This document shows, in pieces, positions 1 to 5,130 of a DNA stretch of 5,581 bases; within the stretch, counting starts at the first letter, position 1, and every line of letters starts with the position of its first letter. The notes beneath the pieces are model-generated. The model was not told the origin of the DNA. It made no database searches and saw only the letters and a program-made list of their open reading frames with translations. The position numbers and the translations under genes are program-made. Source of the stretch: an uncultured Paraprevotella sp. (GTDB lineage: Bacteria > Bacteroidota > Bacteroidia > Bacteroidales > Bacteroidaceae). The stretch lies in the NCBI GenBank assembly GCA_910586505.1, contig CAJUGV010000014.1, forward strand, positions 1-5,581. Direction: 5' to 3'.

Positions 1-1
1 C

Positions 2-1099
2 ACTCCCGAACTGTGGAATCCCCGTGAAAGCCGTCTGAACGGCAAGAGCAAGGAGGCGGTGGAAGTCAACGCGAAAATCGACAAGTTGCTGTTGGCGGTG
101 AATACCGCTTTCGATTCCCTTCTGGAACGAAAGACCGATTTCGATGCGACAGCAGTCAAGGAAGCCTTCCAAGGCAGCAAAGAGACGCGGATGACCTTGC
201 TCAAACTCTTCGACAGGCATATTGGGGAAGTCAGGGCACGTGTAGGTATCGATGTGTCTCACCGTGCACTTCCCAATTACCTCTATACCCGCAGCCGTCT
301 CGCTGATTTCGTCAGCAGCAGGTTCAAAGTATCCGACCTTGCTTTCTGCCAGCTCAACGAACTATTCATCCGGGAATTTCAGGAGTATGTGGTAATAGAG
401 AAAGGCTTGGGCGTCCAGACAGTGCGCCATTATTTGGCCAGCCTTAAAAAGATTTGCCGCATCGCATTCAAGGAGGGGCACTCGGACAAGTTCTATTTTC
501 AACACTACAAATTACCCAAACAAAAGGAAACACCTCCAAGAGCGTTAAGCAAGGAGGATTTCGAGAAGATACGGGACATAGAGCTTACCGGATGCCGCCC
601 CGAACACTCCATTGTCAGGGACATGTTCCTTTTCGCCTGTTATGCCGGAACCTCGTACGTGGATGTGGTGGCCATCACTCCCGACAACCTGTCAAGAGAC
701 GACAACGGGGCATTGTGGCTGAAATACCGCCGGGGGAAGAACGGGCAGTTGAGCCGTGTGAAGCTGCTGCCCGAAGCGGTAGCCCTTATCGAAAAATACC
801 GTGACGATACACGGGGCACACTGTTTCCCGTAATTCCTTACCAGGCTCTGAAATGGTGTCTGACGAGCATCAAAATGAAAGCCGGTATCAAGGGGCGTTT
901 GTCCTACCACATGGGACGGCACTCGTTCTCGACCCTCATGACCCTTGAAAACGGCGTACCTATCGAGACTGTCAGCAAGATGCTGGGGCACGCGGATATA
1001 AGGACTACCCAGGTGTATGCCCGTGTAACCCCTAAGAAACTCTTCGAGGATATGGACAAATATATCAAAGCGACAAAAGATTTGAAACTCATTCTCTAA
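2..1099 (+). CDS. Tyrosine recombinase / site-specific integrase, 5'-truncated by window edge
   Basis: This is a DNA strand-exchange enzyme of the phage-integrase (tyrosine recombinase) family, probably responsible for integration, excision or inversion of a mobile element. The frame is open from position 2. The nearest start-like codon, GTG at 59, is not the true start, because the 19 codons before it (beginning TPELWNPRE and ending GKSKEA) read as the end of the Arm-DNA-binding domain typical of Bacteroidales integrases. Numbering from GTG 59, a SAM-like DNA-binding domain lies at about residues 70-150 and the catalytic domain at about 160-335. Visible catalytic residues are Lys227 (likely), His284-x-x-Arg287, His311 in MLGH and the nucleophile Tyr320 (codon 1016-1018). 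The usual first arginine is Ser199 (in AGTSYVDV), as in the CTnDOT integrase. The stop TAA lies 21 nt before a second integrase, so the two are probably co-transcribed. About 365 residues are visible; such proteins are usually about 400. Family assignment is secure; the target site is unknown. Confidence 0.95.
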   Translation, partial: TPELWNPRESRLNGKSKEAVEVNAKIDKLLLAVNTAFDSLLERKTDFDATAVKEAFQGSKETRMTLLKLFDRHIGEVRARVGIDVSHRALPNYLYTRSRLADFVSSRFKVSDLAFCQLNELFIREFQEYVVIEKGLGVQTVRHYLASLKKICRIAFKEGHSDKFYFQHYKLPKQKETPPRALSKEDFEKIRDIELTGCRPEHSIVRDMFLFACYAGTSYVDVVAITPDNLSRDDNGALWLKYRRGKNGQLSRVKLLPEAVALIEKYRDDTRGTLFPVIPYQALKWCLTSIKMKAGIKGRLSYHMGRHSFSTLMTLENGVPIETVSKMLGHADIRTTQVYARVTPKKLFEDMDKYIKATKDLKLIL

Positions 1100-1120
1100 C
1101 CCTATAAATACAATTCGATT

Positions 1121-2323
1121 ATGCGAAGCACTTTTTCCATTCTATACTACATCAACCGCGGCAAGGTCAAAACAGACGGAACGACTTCAATACTGTGCCG
1201 TATCACCATTGACGGCAAGAGCAGCGTATTTGCCACCGGTTATTACTGCAATCCCAAAGACTGGAACGCCAAAACAGGGGAAGTAAAGGATGCAAGGGCA
1301 AACAACCTCCTTGTCGGACTCCGTTCCAAAATTGAGACCTCATATGACAATCTATTGAAGGACGCGGGTATGGTCTCGGCGGAAATGCTCAAGAACGAGA
1401 TTACCCATGTAGCAACCGTTCCGGTCACATTGCTGAAAGCCGGGGAAGAGGAGCGGGAAAGACTGAGAATCCGCTCGGAAGTGATAGATTCTACCTCCTC
1501 TTACCGCCAGTCCAAATCCTCGCAGGCATACCTGCACGAGTATCTGCTGTCGCTGGGTATGCGGGACATCGCCTTTGAGGACATTACCGAAGACTTCGGC
1601 TGGGGCTATAAACTCTATCTGAAAACCAAAGGCTGCGGGAATGGGCATATCAACCACTGCCTTACATGGCTGAACCGTCTTATCTATATTGCAGTGGACA
1701 GGGAGATACTCCGTTTCAATCCGCTTGCGGATGTCCCCTACGAGAAGAAACCGGACTACAAGTTGAAACACATAAGCCGGGCGGAACTGCAACGGGTCAT
1801 GGAGCAGCCCATGCCGGAGAGGTTGCAGGAGCTTACCCGGAGGGCCTTCATCTTTTCGGCCTTCACGGGGCTGTCATATGTCGATGTGAAACGGCTTTAT
1901 CCCTCGCATATCGGAACAACCGCGGACGGCAGGAGGTATATCCGTATTAACAGGAAGAAAACCGATGTCGAGTCCCTTATACCGTTACACCCCGTAGCCG
2001 AACAGATATTGTCCCTCTACAATACAACCGATGACGGCAGGCCGGTATTCCCTCTGCCCAATCGGGACAGGCTTTGGTACTGCATCCACGAGATAGGCAT
2101 ATTGGCCGGCGTGAAAGAGAATCTCAGCTACCACGCAAGCAGACATTCGTTCGGAACCTTGACGCTTTCAGTAGGTGTGCCGATCGAGAGTATCAGCAAG
2201 ATGATGGGACACACGAACATCCGGACCACACAAGGCTATGCCAAAGTGACCGATGATAAAATCTCCGAGGATATGGATAAGCTGATGGCAAGGAGACGTG
2301 AAAACGGGGCATCTTCCAATTAG
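1121..2323 (+). CDS. Tyrosine recombinase / site-specific integrase, full length
   Basis: This is a complete 400-aa tyrosine recombinase with the Bacteroidales layout. The N-terminal Arm-DNA-binding domain covers about residues 1-90 (SILYYINRGKVKTDG, then ATGYYCNPKDWN). A SAM-like core-binding domain lies at about 130-210 and the catalytic domain at about 215-392. Catalytic residues are Lys279 or Lys280 (in NRKKTDV), His338-x-x-Arg341 (in SYHASRHSF), His364 (in MMGH) and Tyr373 (in TTQGY). The Arg I position is Ser252 in FTGLSYVDV; CTnDOT IntDOT also has serine there and is active, so this is not a sign of decay. ATG 1121 is chosen because it opens directly into the Arm domain. The leader is AT-rich with no Shine-Dalgarno match, normal for Bacteroidota. 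It follows the first integrase by 21 nt, so co-transcription is likely. The C-terminal halves of the two proteins are clearly related but strongly diverged, so this is not a recent duplication. The substrate is unknown. Confidence 0.96.
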   Translation: MRSTFSILYYINRGKVKTDGTTSILCRITIDGKSSVFATGYYCNPKDWNAKTGEVKDARANNLLVGLRSKIETSYDNLLKDAGMVSAEMLKNEITHVATVPVTLLKAGEEERERLRIRSEVIDSTSSYRQSKSSQAYLHEYLLSLGMRDIAFEDITEDFGWGYKLYLKTKGCGNGHINHCLTWLNRLIYIAVDREILRFNPLADVPYEKKPDYKLKHISRAELQRVMEQPMPERLQELTRRAFIFSAFTGLSYVDVKRLYPSHIGTTADGRRYIRINRKKTDVESLIPLHPVAEQILSLYNTTDDGRPVFPLPNRDRLWYCIHEIGILAGVKENLSYHASRHSFGTLTLSVGVPIESISKMMGHTNIRTTQGYAKVTDDKISEDMDKLMARRRENGASSN

Positions 2324-2370
2324 AATCCCTGTTTCGCGGTCGCCCGCTTCCTCGCCGCCCATGGAAGTTA

Positions 2371-2480
2371 GTACAGACTTCATTGAAAGTGAAAAAGTCG
2401 GGCGGCAGGTCGTTTCGGGCAGAATCTTCCTCCTTCGGAGCGTATTCAGCCCGAAAACTTTTTCCCTTTCACGTCTGTAC
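2371..2480. repeat. Large nested imperfect inverted repeat
   Basis: A 110-nt stretch 47 nt after the second integrase folds back on itself in three steps. The outer arms gtacagac (2371-2378) and gtctgtac (2473-2480) are perfect 8-bp complements. The middle arms 2385-2398 and 2457-2470 match at 13 of 14 positions. The inner arms 2412-2425 and 2444-2458 match apart from one mismatch and one extra base, and they enclose a small hairpin ctcc-ttc-ggag at 2430-2440. A left bulge at about 2399-2411 is unpaired. This could be a recombinase-binding or attachment site, a cruciform-forming DNA element or a structured RNA at the 3' end of the integrase transcript. The pairing is seen directly; the role is inference. 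Confidence 0.7.
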
Positions 2481-2488
2481 AATGGATG

Positions 2489-2518
2489 CCGTCGGCAGCG
2501 GAAACAAGCGACCGACGG
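2489..2518. repeat. 7-bp inverted repeat hairpin
   Basis: The arms ccgtcgg (2489-2495) and ccgacgg (2512-2518) are perfect complements separated by 16 nt. No T run follows, so it does not look like a simple terminator. It sits between the large nested repeat and the next hairpin. Directly after it, aaaagtcgg (2519-2527) repeats in direct orientation the same nine bases at 2393-2401 inside the large repeat. Confidence 0.5.
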
Positions 2519-2544
2519 AAAAGTCGGAACAAAAACAAAAGAGA

Positions 2545-2587
2545 AACAGCATACGTTCAGTAGAATACTACCGGTCTGTATGCTGTT
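2545..2587. repeat. 10-bp perfect inverted repeat hairpin
   Basis: The arms aacagcatac (2545-2554) and gtatgctgtt (2578-2587) are perfect complements. Inside the 23-nt loop is a smaller hairpin, gtag-aata-ctac, at 2560-2571. A 10-bp perfect arm pair this close together is unlikely by chance. Only 3 nt separate it from the T-tailed hairpin that follows, so the two may work together at the end of the integrase transcript. It could also be a protein-binding site. Confidence 0.6.
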
Positions 2588-2590
2588 CCG

Positions 2591-2616
2591 ATATCCTATA
2601 GGAGGGATATTTTTTG
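2591..2616 (+). terminator. Possible intrinsic terminator of the integrase transcript
   Basis: A 6-bp perfect stem, atatcc (2591-2596) with ggatat (2605-2610), encloses an 8-nt loop and runs straight into six T residues (2610-2615) on the + strand. The stem is short and only moderately GC-rich, but the stronger 10-bp hairpin just upstream may reinforce it. The position, about 270 nt after the stop codon of the second integrase and before the change to - strand genes, is reasonable for ending the rightward transcript. Confidence 0.4.
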
Positions 2617-2665
2617 ACAGCCGAATGAAGCGGGCAGGCGGCAAACTGCGCTCCCTCCAGAAAAA

Positions 2666-2815
2666 TCAATCCGTTTTTTCGGTTACTTGACAATATCCGC
2701 CTTTGTCCGGTTCAATGTGCTTTTCACTTTGTCGGCATTCGGTCAGGCTATCTGCTTTCCTATAGCGTTGTTCGGCAAAAGCTTTTGCACTTGGCGTGTT
2801 GTTCTTAGAAAGCAT
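2666..2815 (-). CDS. Possible small protein, 49 aa, unknown function
   Basis: An ATG at 2815 opens a 49-codon frame ending at TGA 2668-2666. The protein begins MLSKNNTPSAKAF and is polar and highly charged, with two Cys, no membrane segment and no signal peptide. I do not recognise a family. A purine-rich gggag sequence lies about 13 nt before the ATG. Its start lies 25 nt downstream of the stop of the 58-codon open frame on the same strand, so both could belong to one former transcription unit. An AT-poor palindromic sequence, gcaaaagcttttgc (2775-2788), lies inside it. The amino-acid composition is plausible for a real soluble protein, but the length is small and chance cannot be excluded. 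Confidence 0.4.
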   Translation of the reverse strand: MLSKNNTPSAKAFAEQRYRKADSLTECRQSEKHIEPDKGGYCQVTEKTD

Positions 2816-2840
2816 AGTGAATGATTTTTCTCCCTACTTT

Positions 2841-3017
2841 TTATTTCTTCTTCTCTTTTGTCGATTTTTCCTTACTTCTTGAGTTTTCATACAGCTTCTT
2901 TCCATTGTTGTAAATGACATCCAAAAGTTCGTTTGTAAGTTTGATGTCTGCAATTTTTATAATACTATCTTCTCCTATTGGATAGCCAAGAATATTGACA
3001 CTACCAACGCAGCATAT
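2841..3017 (-). pseudogene. Start-less 58-codon open frame, likely C-terminal remnant of a broken gene
   Basis: This - strand frame runs from just after an in-frame TAA at 3020-3018 to a TAA at 2843-2841. It contains no Met codon and no convincing alternative start. Its translation nevertheless looks like real protein: a segment NILGYPIGEDSIIKI, then an amphipathic helix-like stretch DIKLTNELLDVIYNNGKKL, then a Lys-rich tail ending KEKKK. This pattern fits the end of a larger coding sequence whose 5' part was lost, perhaps by recombination near 3018. I do not recognise the parent family. The alternative is a chance open frame in AT-rich DNA. Confidence 0.35.
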
Positions 3018-3022
3018 TTACA

Positions 3023-3060
3023 TCACTGATTATCAGTGACAATTCATTTTATCAGTACAA
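3023..3060. repeat. 17-nt perfect palindrome with paired direct repeats
   Basis: tcactgat (3023-3030), a central t, and atcagtga (3032-3039) form a perfect palindrome. Overlapping its right half, ttatcagtgacaa (3030-3042) is repeated as ttatcagtacaa (3049-3060), differing by one missing base, with start points 19 nt apart. Spaced direct repeats joined to a palindrome suggest a site bound by a dimeric regulator, transposase or recombinase. It lies at the upstream end of the start-less frame. The function is inference. Confidence 0.5.
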
Positions 3061-3069
3061 CCTCCGTTT

Positions 3070-3288
3070 TTACAAGTACATAGAATGCAAGGACAAATGC
3101 AAATCATTGTATTTCATTGTTTTGCATACACGTGTTGTGCCGTCTATTTTCAGTCTTTTTGTGGAATGTCCGCTATGAAGATAGGATATTTCCGCAGATA
3201 TGTTACAGAACGCTTGTAATGGCTTTCTAGTTGATTGTATGTTTATGTTCTCAGATTGAATAGGGAATATGCAGTTCTTGTCTGTCAT
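3070..3288 (-). CDS. Doubtful 72-aa open frame overlapping the end of the Fic gene
   Basis: The ATG at 3288 overlaps the stop of the Fic gene in an ATGA arrangement, which is common in translationally coupled genes and is the main reason to list it. The product (starting MTDKNCIFPIQSE) has no recognisable motif, no membrane segment and an unremarkable composition. The same DNA is also open on the + strand from ATG 3097 for 40 codons, and it contains several short direct and inverted repeats at 3084-3127. It may therefore be non-coding mobile-element or intergenic DNA that happens to be open. Low confidence. Confidence 0.25.
   Translation of the reverse strand: MTDKNCIFPIQSENINIQSTRKPLQAFCNISAEISYLHSGHSTKRLKIDGTTRVCKTMKYNDLHLSLHSMYL
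3084..3127. repeat. Cluster of short direct and inverted repeats
   Basis: aatgcaa occurs at 3084-3090 and 3096-3102, and tcattgt at 3104-3110 and 3114-3120 (10-nt period). atgcaaa (3097-3103) is complementary to tttgcat (3121-3127). Small repeats with about one helical turn of spacing are what a recombinase or regulator binding region looks like. The sequence is AT-rich, so part of this may be chance. Confidence 0.35.
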
Positions 3289-4415
3289 TTTTGCATATAT
3301 TTAGAATTATACACTGCCAATCCTTTAATCGTCAACAGATATTTCTGACGGGGATGGCGAGGCTTGTCGGGGTAGAGCATAGAAACAAATCCCTCTTTTA
3401 TGGCTGGATTGAGTGAGTATTCCATAAAATTCTCACGGTTTTTTAATCCTACGGTTGCCATCATCTCTTTGACAGATAATCTATTGTTCGCAATAGCTTT
3501 TATTAACCGGATGATATTTTCATTATCTATCTGTAATGGATTTTCCGATCTTGACGGGGTGCTTGACGGGGTACTTGTCGGGGTGGAGATGAGTATGTCT
3601 TCGGGCGCATTTACTATCATAAAACGATTCCTCAATTCATTGTTTTCTCCCATCAATAGGTTACGAAAGAATCGTTCCAAATAGGCAGCTTCCCTTTTGA
3701 TTCCTTTTTGTATGTTTTGATAGTTGGCTCTAACTAAAGCATTACGGAAGTACCAAGAGTGTTTAGCGAAAAGGTCATTCTCAACATTGAATCCCATCGA
3801 ACGTAAATATTGGATGGCAAACACTGCTGTAGTTCGGGTATTACCTTCTCCAAACGGATGAATCTGCCACAATCCCGATACGAATTGAGTTATATGGCTG
3901 ACTATTTGATAAATGTCCAACCCCGTATAATCAAACGTCTTTTCTTGTTCAAGGTCATATTCGATGGCTTTCCGAATGTCTGGAGCAGATACATAGAATA
4001 CGGTATCACCACGAAGTACCCATTCTTTTTTGGTAATATTGTAATCTCTGATTTGTCCAGCAAATTTGAATACACCATCAAATATTCGTCGATGGATAGC
4101 GGTCAATCCAGCTACAGTGAAAGCAAACGAACGCTCGTTCAAGAGCTTGGTTATATTAGCAGAAACTTTATCGGCTTCCTCCGTTTCGTAATCTTTTTCA
4201 GTACGAATATCTTTCGAATCGTAGTAACTCTTGATAAGTTGTTGTACTTCATCAATGGTTATATCCCCCTCAATATGCTTACGAGCAGTCTCAATAAGAT
4301 ATTCGGAGGGCTTCAGGCCATCTACCGCTTGAAGTCCTATTGCCGTTTGCCACGCATAGCCTTTTTCACGCTTTTGCGGCTCGCCTTGCTGAATGTATTC
4401 GTCGAAGTTTAGCAT
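3285..4415 (-). CDS. Fic family protein (probable AMP-transferase) with winged-helix-like C-terminus
   Basis: Fic enzymes usually transfer AMP from ATP to a hydroxyl side chain of a target protein; they act as toxins, effectors or regulators, usually in the cytosol. The 376-aa protein has an N-terminal helical region (1-90) and a Fic core (about 90-255). The core includes a segment typical of the Fic fold, LTAIHRRIFDGVFKFAGQIRD (about 104-124), and the active-site loop HPFGEGNTRT at 186-195 with catalytic His186, Glu190, Asn192 and Arg194. The strict motif has Gly or Lys where Thr193 is, and a second Arg where Ala197 is; this GNTRTTAVF form is one I recognise from other Fic proteins. A Thr-Pro/Ser linker (277-288) leads to a C-terminal domain (about 300-376) whose NPAIKEGFVSM and PRQKYLLTIKG segments resemble a winged helix. 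No (S/T)xxxE(G/N) inhibitory motif is evident. ATG 4415 gives the normal family length. It lies 37 nt after the 93-aa gene, probably in the same operon. The substrate is unknown. Confidence 0.95.
   Translation of the reverse strand: MLNFDEYIQQGEPQKREKGYAWQTAIGLQAVDGLKPSEYLIETARKHIEGDITIDEVQQLIKSYYDSKDIRTEKDYETEEADKVSANITKLLNERSFAFTVAGLTAIHRRIFDGVFKFAGQIRDYNITKKEWVLRGDTVFYVSAPDIRKAIEYDLEQEKTFDYTGLDIYQIVSHITQFVSGLWQIHPFGEGNTRTTAVFAIQYLRSMGFNVENDLFAKHSWYFRNALVRANYQNIQKGIKREAAYLERFFRNLLMGENNELRNRFMIVNAPEDILISTPTSTPSSTPSRSENPLQIDNENIIRLIKAIANNRLSVKEMMATVGLKNRENFMEYSLNPAIKEGFVSMLYPDKPRHPRQKYLLTIKGLAVYNSKYMQK
3549..3584 (-). repeat. Three tandem 12-bp repeats encoding a Thr-Pro linker
   Basis: Three 12-nt units, tcttgacggggt, gcttgacggggt and acttgtcggggt on the + strand, stand head to tail inside the Fic gene. 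On the coding strand each unit gives Thr-Pro followed by two Ser/Thr/Arg residues, producing STPTSTPSSTPSR. The unit length is a multiple of three, so copy-number changes would keep the frame and only alter the spacing between the Fic core and the C-terminal domain. Confidence 0.85.
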
Positions 4416-4452
4416 TTAATGTAATATATCAGAGTTAACCTGCTTTTATTAT

Positions 4453-4734
4453 TTAAATAATTCTCAATACCCCTATAAGGTAATCCAAGCATATTCCAAT
4501 TTTTTGAAAAGGCTTTAATTGGGGATTAATTGACATAACAACACTAAGATAATTCAATAAAATTGCAGGATTATAATCTTTGGTAGTTATTTCCAAAACT
4601 TGTTGAGAATATTTCAGCCATATACCATACAATTCTTCTGAAAGATTATAATCTTTCATCTGCTTTAATCCGTCATCAATCAATTCACGAATATATTTGC
4701 GGATTAATTCTTGATTCTTATTATAATTATTCAT
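4453..4734 (-). CDS. Small protein, 93 aa, unknown function
   Basis: The ATG at 4734 overlaps the end of the upstream membrane-protein gene by 8 nt, strongly suggesting one operon and translational coupling. The product is predicted by eye to be mainly helical: a charged N-terminal half (MNNYNKNQELIRKYIREL and following) and a more hydrophobic C-terminal half ending in DYLIGVLRII. The hydrophobic stretches are too short or broken for a confident membrane span. I do not recognise a family. It lies directly before the Fic gene, where a class I Fic antitoxin would be expected, but the (S/T)xxxE(G/N) motif of such antitoxins is not present. It could be a partner or regulator of the membrane protein or of Fic, or an unrelated accessory gene. 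Codon use is noticeably more AT-rich than in Fic. Confidence 0.7.
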   Translation of the reverse strand: MNNYNKNQELIRKYIRELIDDGLKQMKDYNLSEELYGIWLKYSQQVLEITTKDYNPAILLNYLSVVMSINPQLKPFQKIGICLDYLIGVLRII

Positions 4735-5125
4735 TTGTGTATTCTTTTTGAATGTCTTTTAATTGATTTTCTAACTCGGCTAAATCAGGATGGTTATTTT
4801 GTTTAATAATATCTTCTTTCAATATTTTGATTTTATGTGTTATTTCATCTTGCTTGGCTTGTTCTTTATTGAATTTAAAACCATATCCTTCTATACTATT
4901 GATAAGAGGCATGATTAATAACAATAACCATAAAACAAAAATTAAGCTGTTTCCATCAAATTTGCAAATAAAACATTGAGTTACAAATGTATCAAAGTTT
5001 TTTAATACATACATTGACGAAAAAATCAACAATATTATATACCATCCTTTTCTTATCCAATGTAATTCAGATTCAACCTTATTCAAATCATACAAGAATT
5101 TGTAAATTTTAGAAAATATATTCAT
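4727..5125 (-). CDS. Small two-helix membrane protein with coiled-coil tail, 132 aa
   Basis: The protein has two hydrophobic segments, about residues 27-43 (GWYIILLIFSSMYVL) and 60-77 (SLIFVLWLLLLIMPLINS). A short loop between them contains Cys51 and Cys54. The N-terminal and post-TM2 parts are basic, so both ends are probably cytoplasmic. Residues 85-130 are charged and heptad-like (KIKILKEDI, then LENQLKDIQKE), suggesting a coiled coil for oligomerisation or partner binding. There is no signal peptide in the classical sense. ATG 5125 is 5 nt after the stop of the DUF4357 gene, and the end overlaps the 93-aa gene by 8 nt, so the gene is inside an operon. No family was recognised. Small membrane proteins beside nuclease-like genes occur in phage-defence operons, but that link is inference here. 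The gene is markedly AT-rich. Confidence 0.75.
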   Translation of the reverse strand: MNIFSKIYKFLYDLNKVESELHWIRKGWYIILLIFSSMYVLKNFDTFVTQCFICKFDGNSLIFVLWLLLLIMPLINSIEGYGFKFNKEQAKQDEITHKIKILKEDIIKQNNHPDLAELENQLKDIQKEYTNE

Positions 5126-5130
5126 ATCAT

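Larger units (their letters stand above)
2617..3284. other. Gene-poor transition zone between convergent units
   Basis: Between the putative integrase terminator and the stop of the Fic gene there is no confident gene. The left part up to about 2800 is mixed in composition; from about 2820 it is clearly AT-rich. It holds the possible 49-codon gene, the start-less 58-codon frame, the 3023-3060 palindrome and direct repeats, and the doubtful 72-codon frame. No tRNA end was found that could serve as an integration target. I saw no good match to the Bacteroides promoter pattern (TTTG, then TAnnTTTG) here on either strand. Confidence 0.5.

Noticed and set aside
59..61. GTG 59 as start of the first integrase
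   Set aside because: The frame continues upstream to the window edge with clear Arm-domain sequence (ELWNPRE), so the gene starts outside the window.
1352..1792. 146-codon - strand open frame
   Set aside because: Antisense shadow of the second integrase.
2168..2644. 158-codon - strand open frame
   Set aside because: It lies antisense to the end of the second integrase and the hairpin region, with no protein-like pattern.
2298..2690. 130-codon + strand open frame after the second integrase
   Set aside because: It overlaps the integrase end, runs through all four inverted repeats, is very rich in Arg, Ser and Lys, and shows no recognisable domain. Most likely a chance frame in structured GC-richer DNA.
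2775..2788. 14-nt perfect palindrome gcaaaagcttttgc
   Set aside because: Real as a sequence, but it lies inside the possible 49-codon gene and could be chance codon content. No partner sites were found.
2935..2944. 9/10 match to the CTnDOT-type attachment motif GTAnnTTTGC
   Set aside because: The final base differs and only eight positions are specified, so a chance match is likely. It lies inside the start-less open frame without flanking support.
3810..4412. 200-codon + strand open frame
   Set aside because: It is entirely antisense to the Fic gene, whose motif and domain structure are unmistakable.
4984..4991. Bacteroides -7 box match (tacatttg on the - strand)
   Set aside because: No TTTG -33 element at the proper distance, and it lies inside a coding region about 250 nt from the next start.
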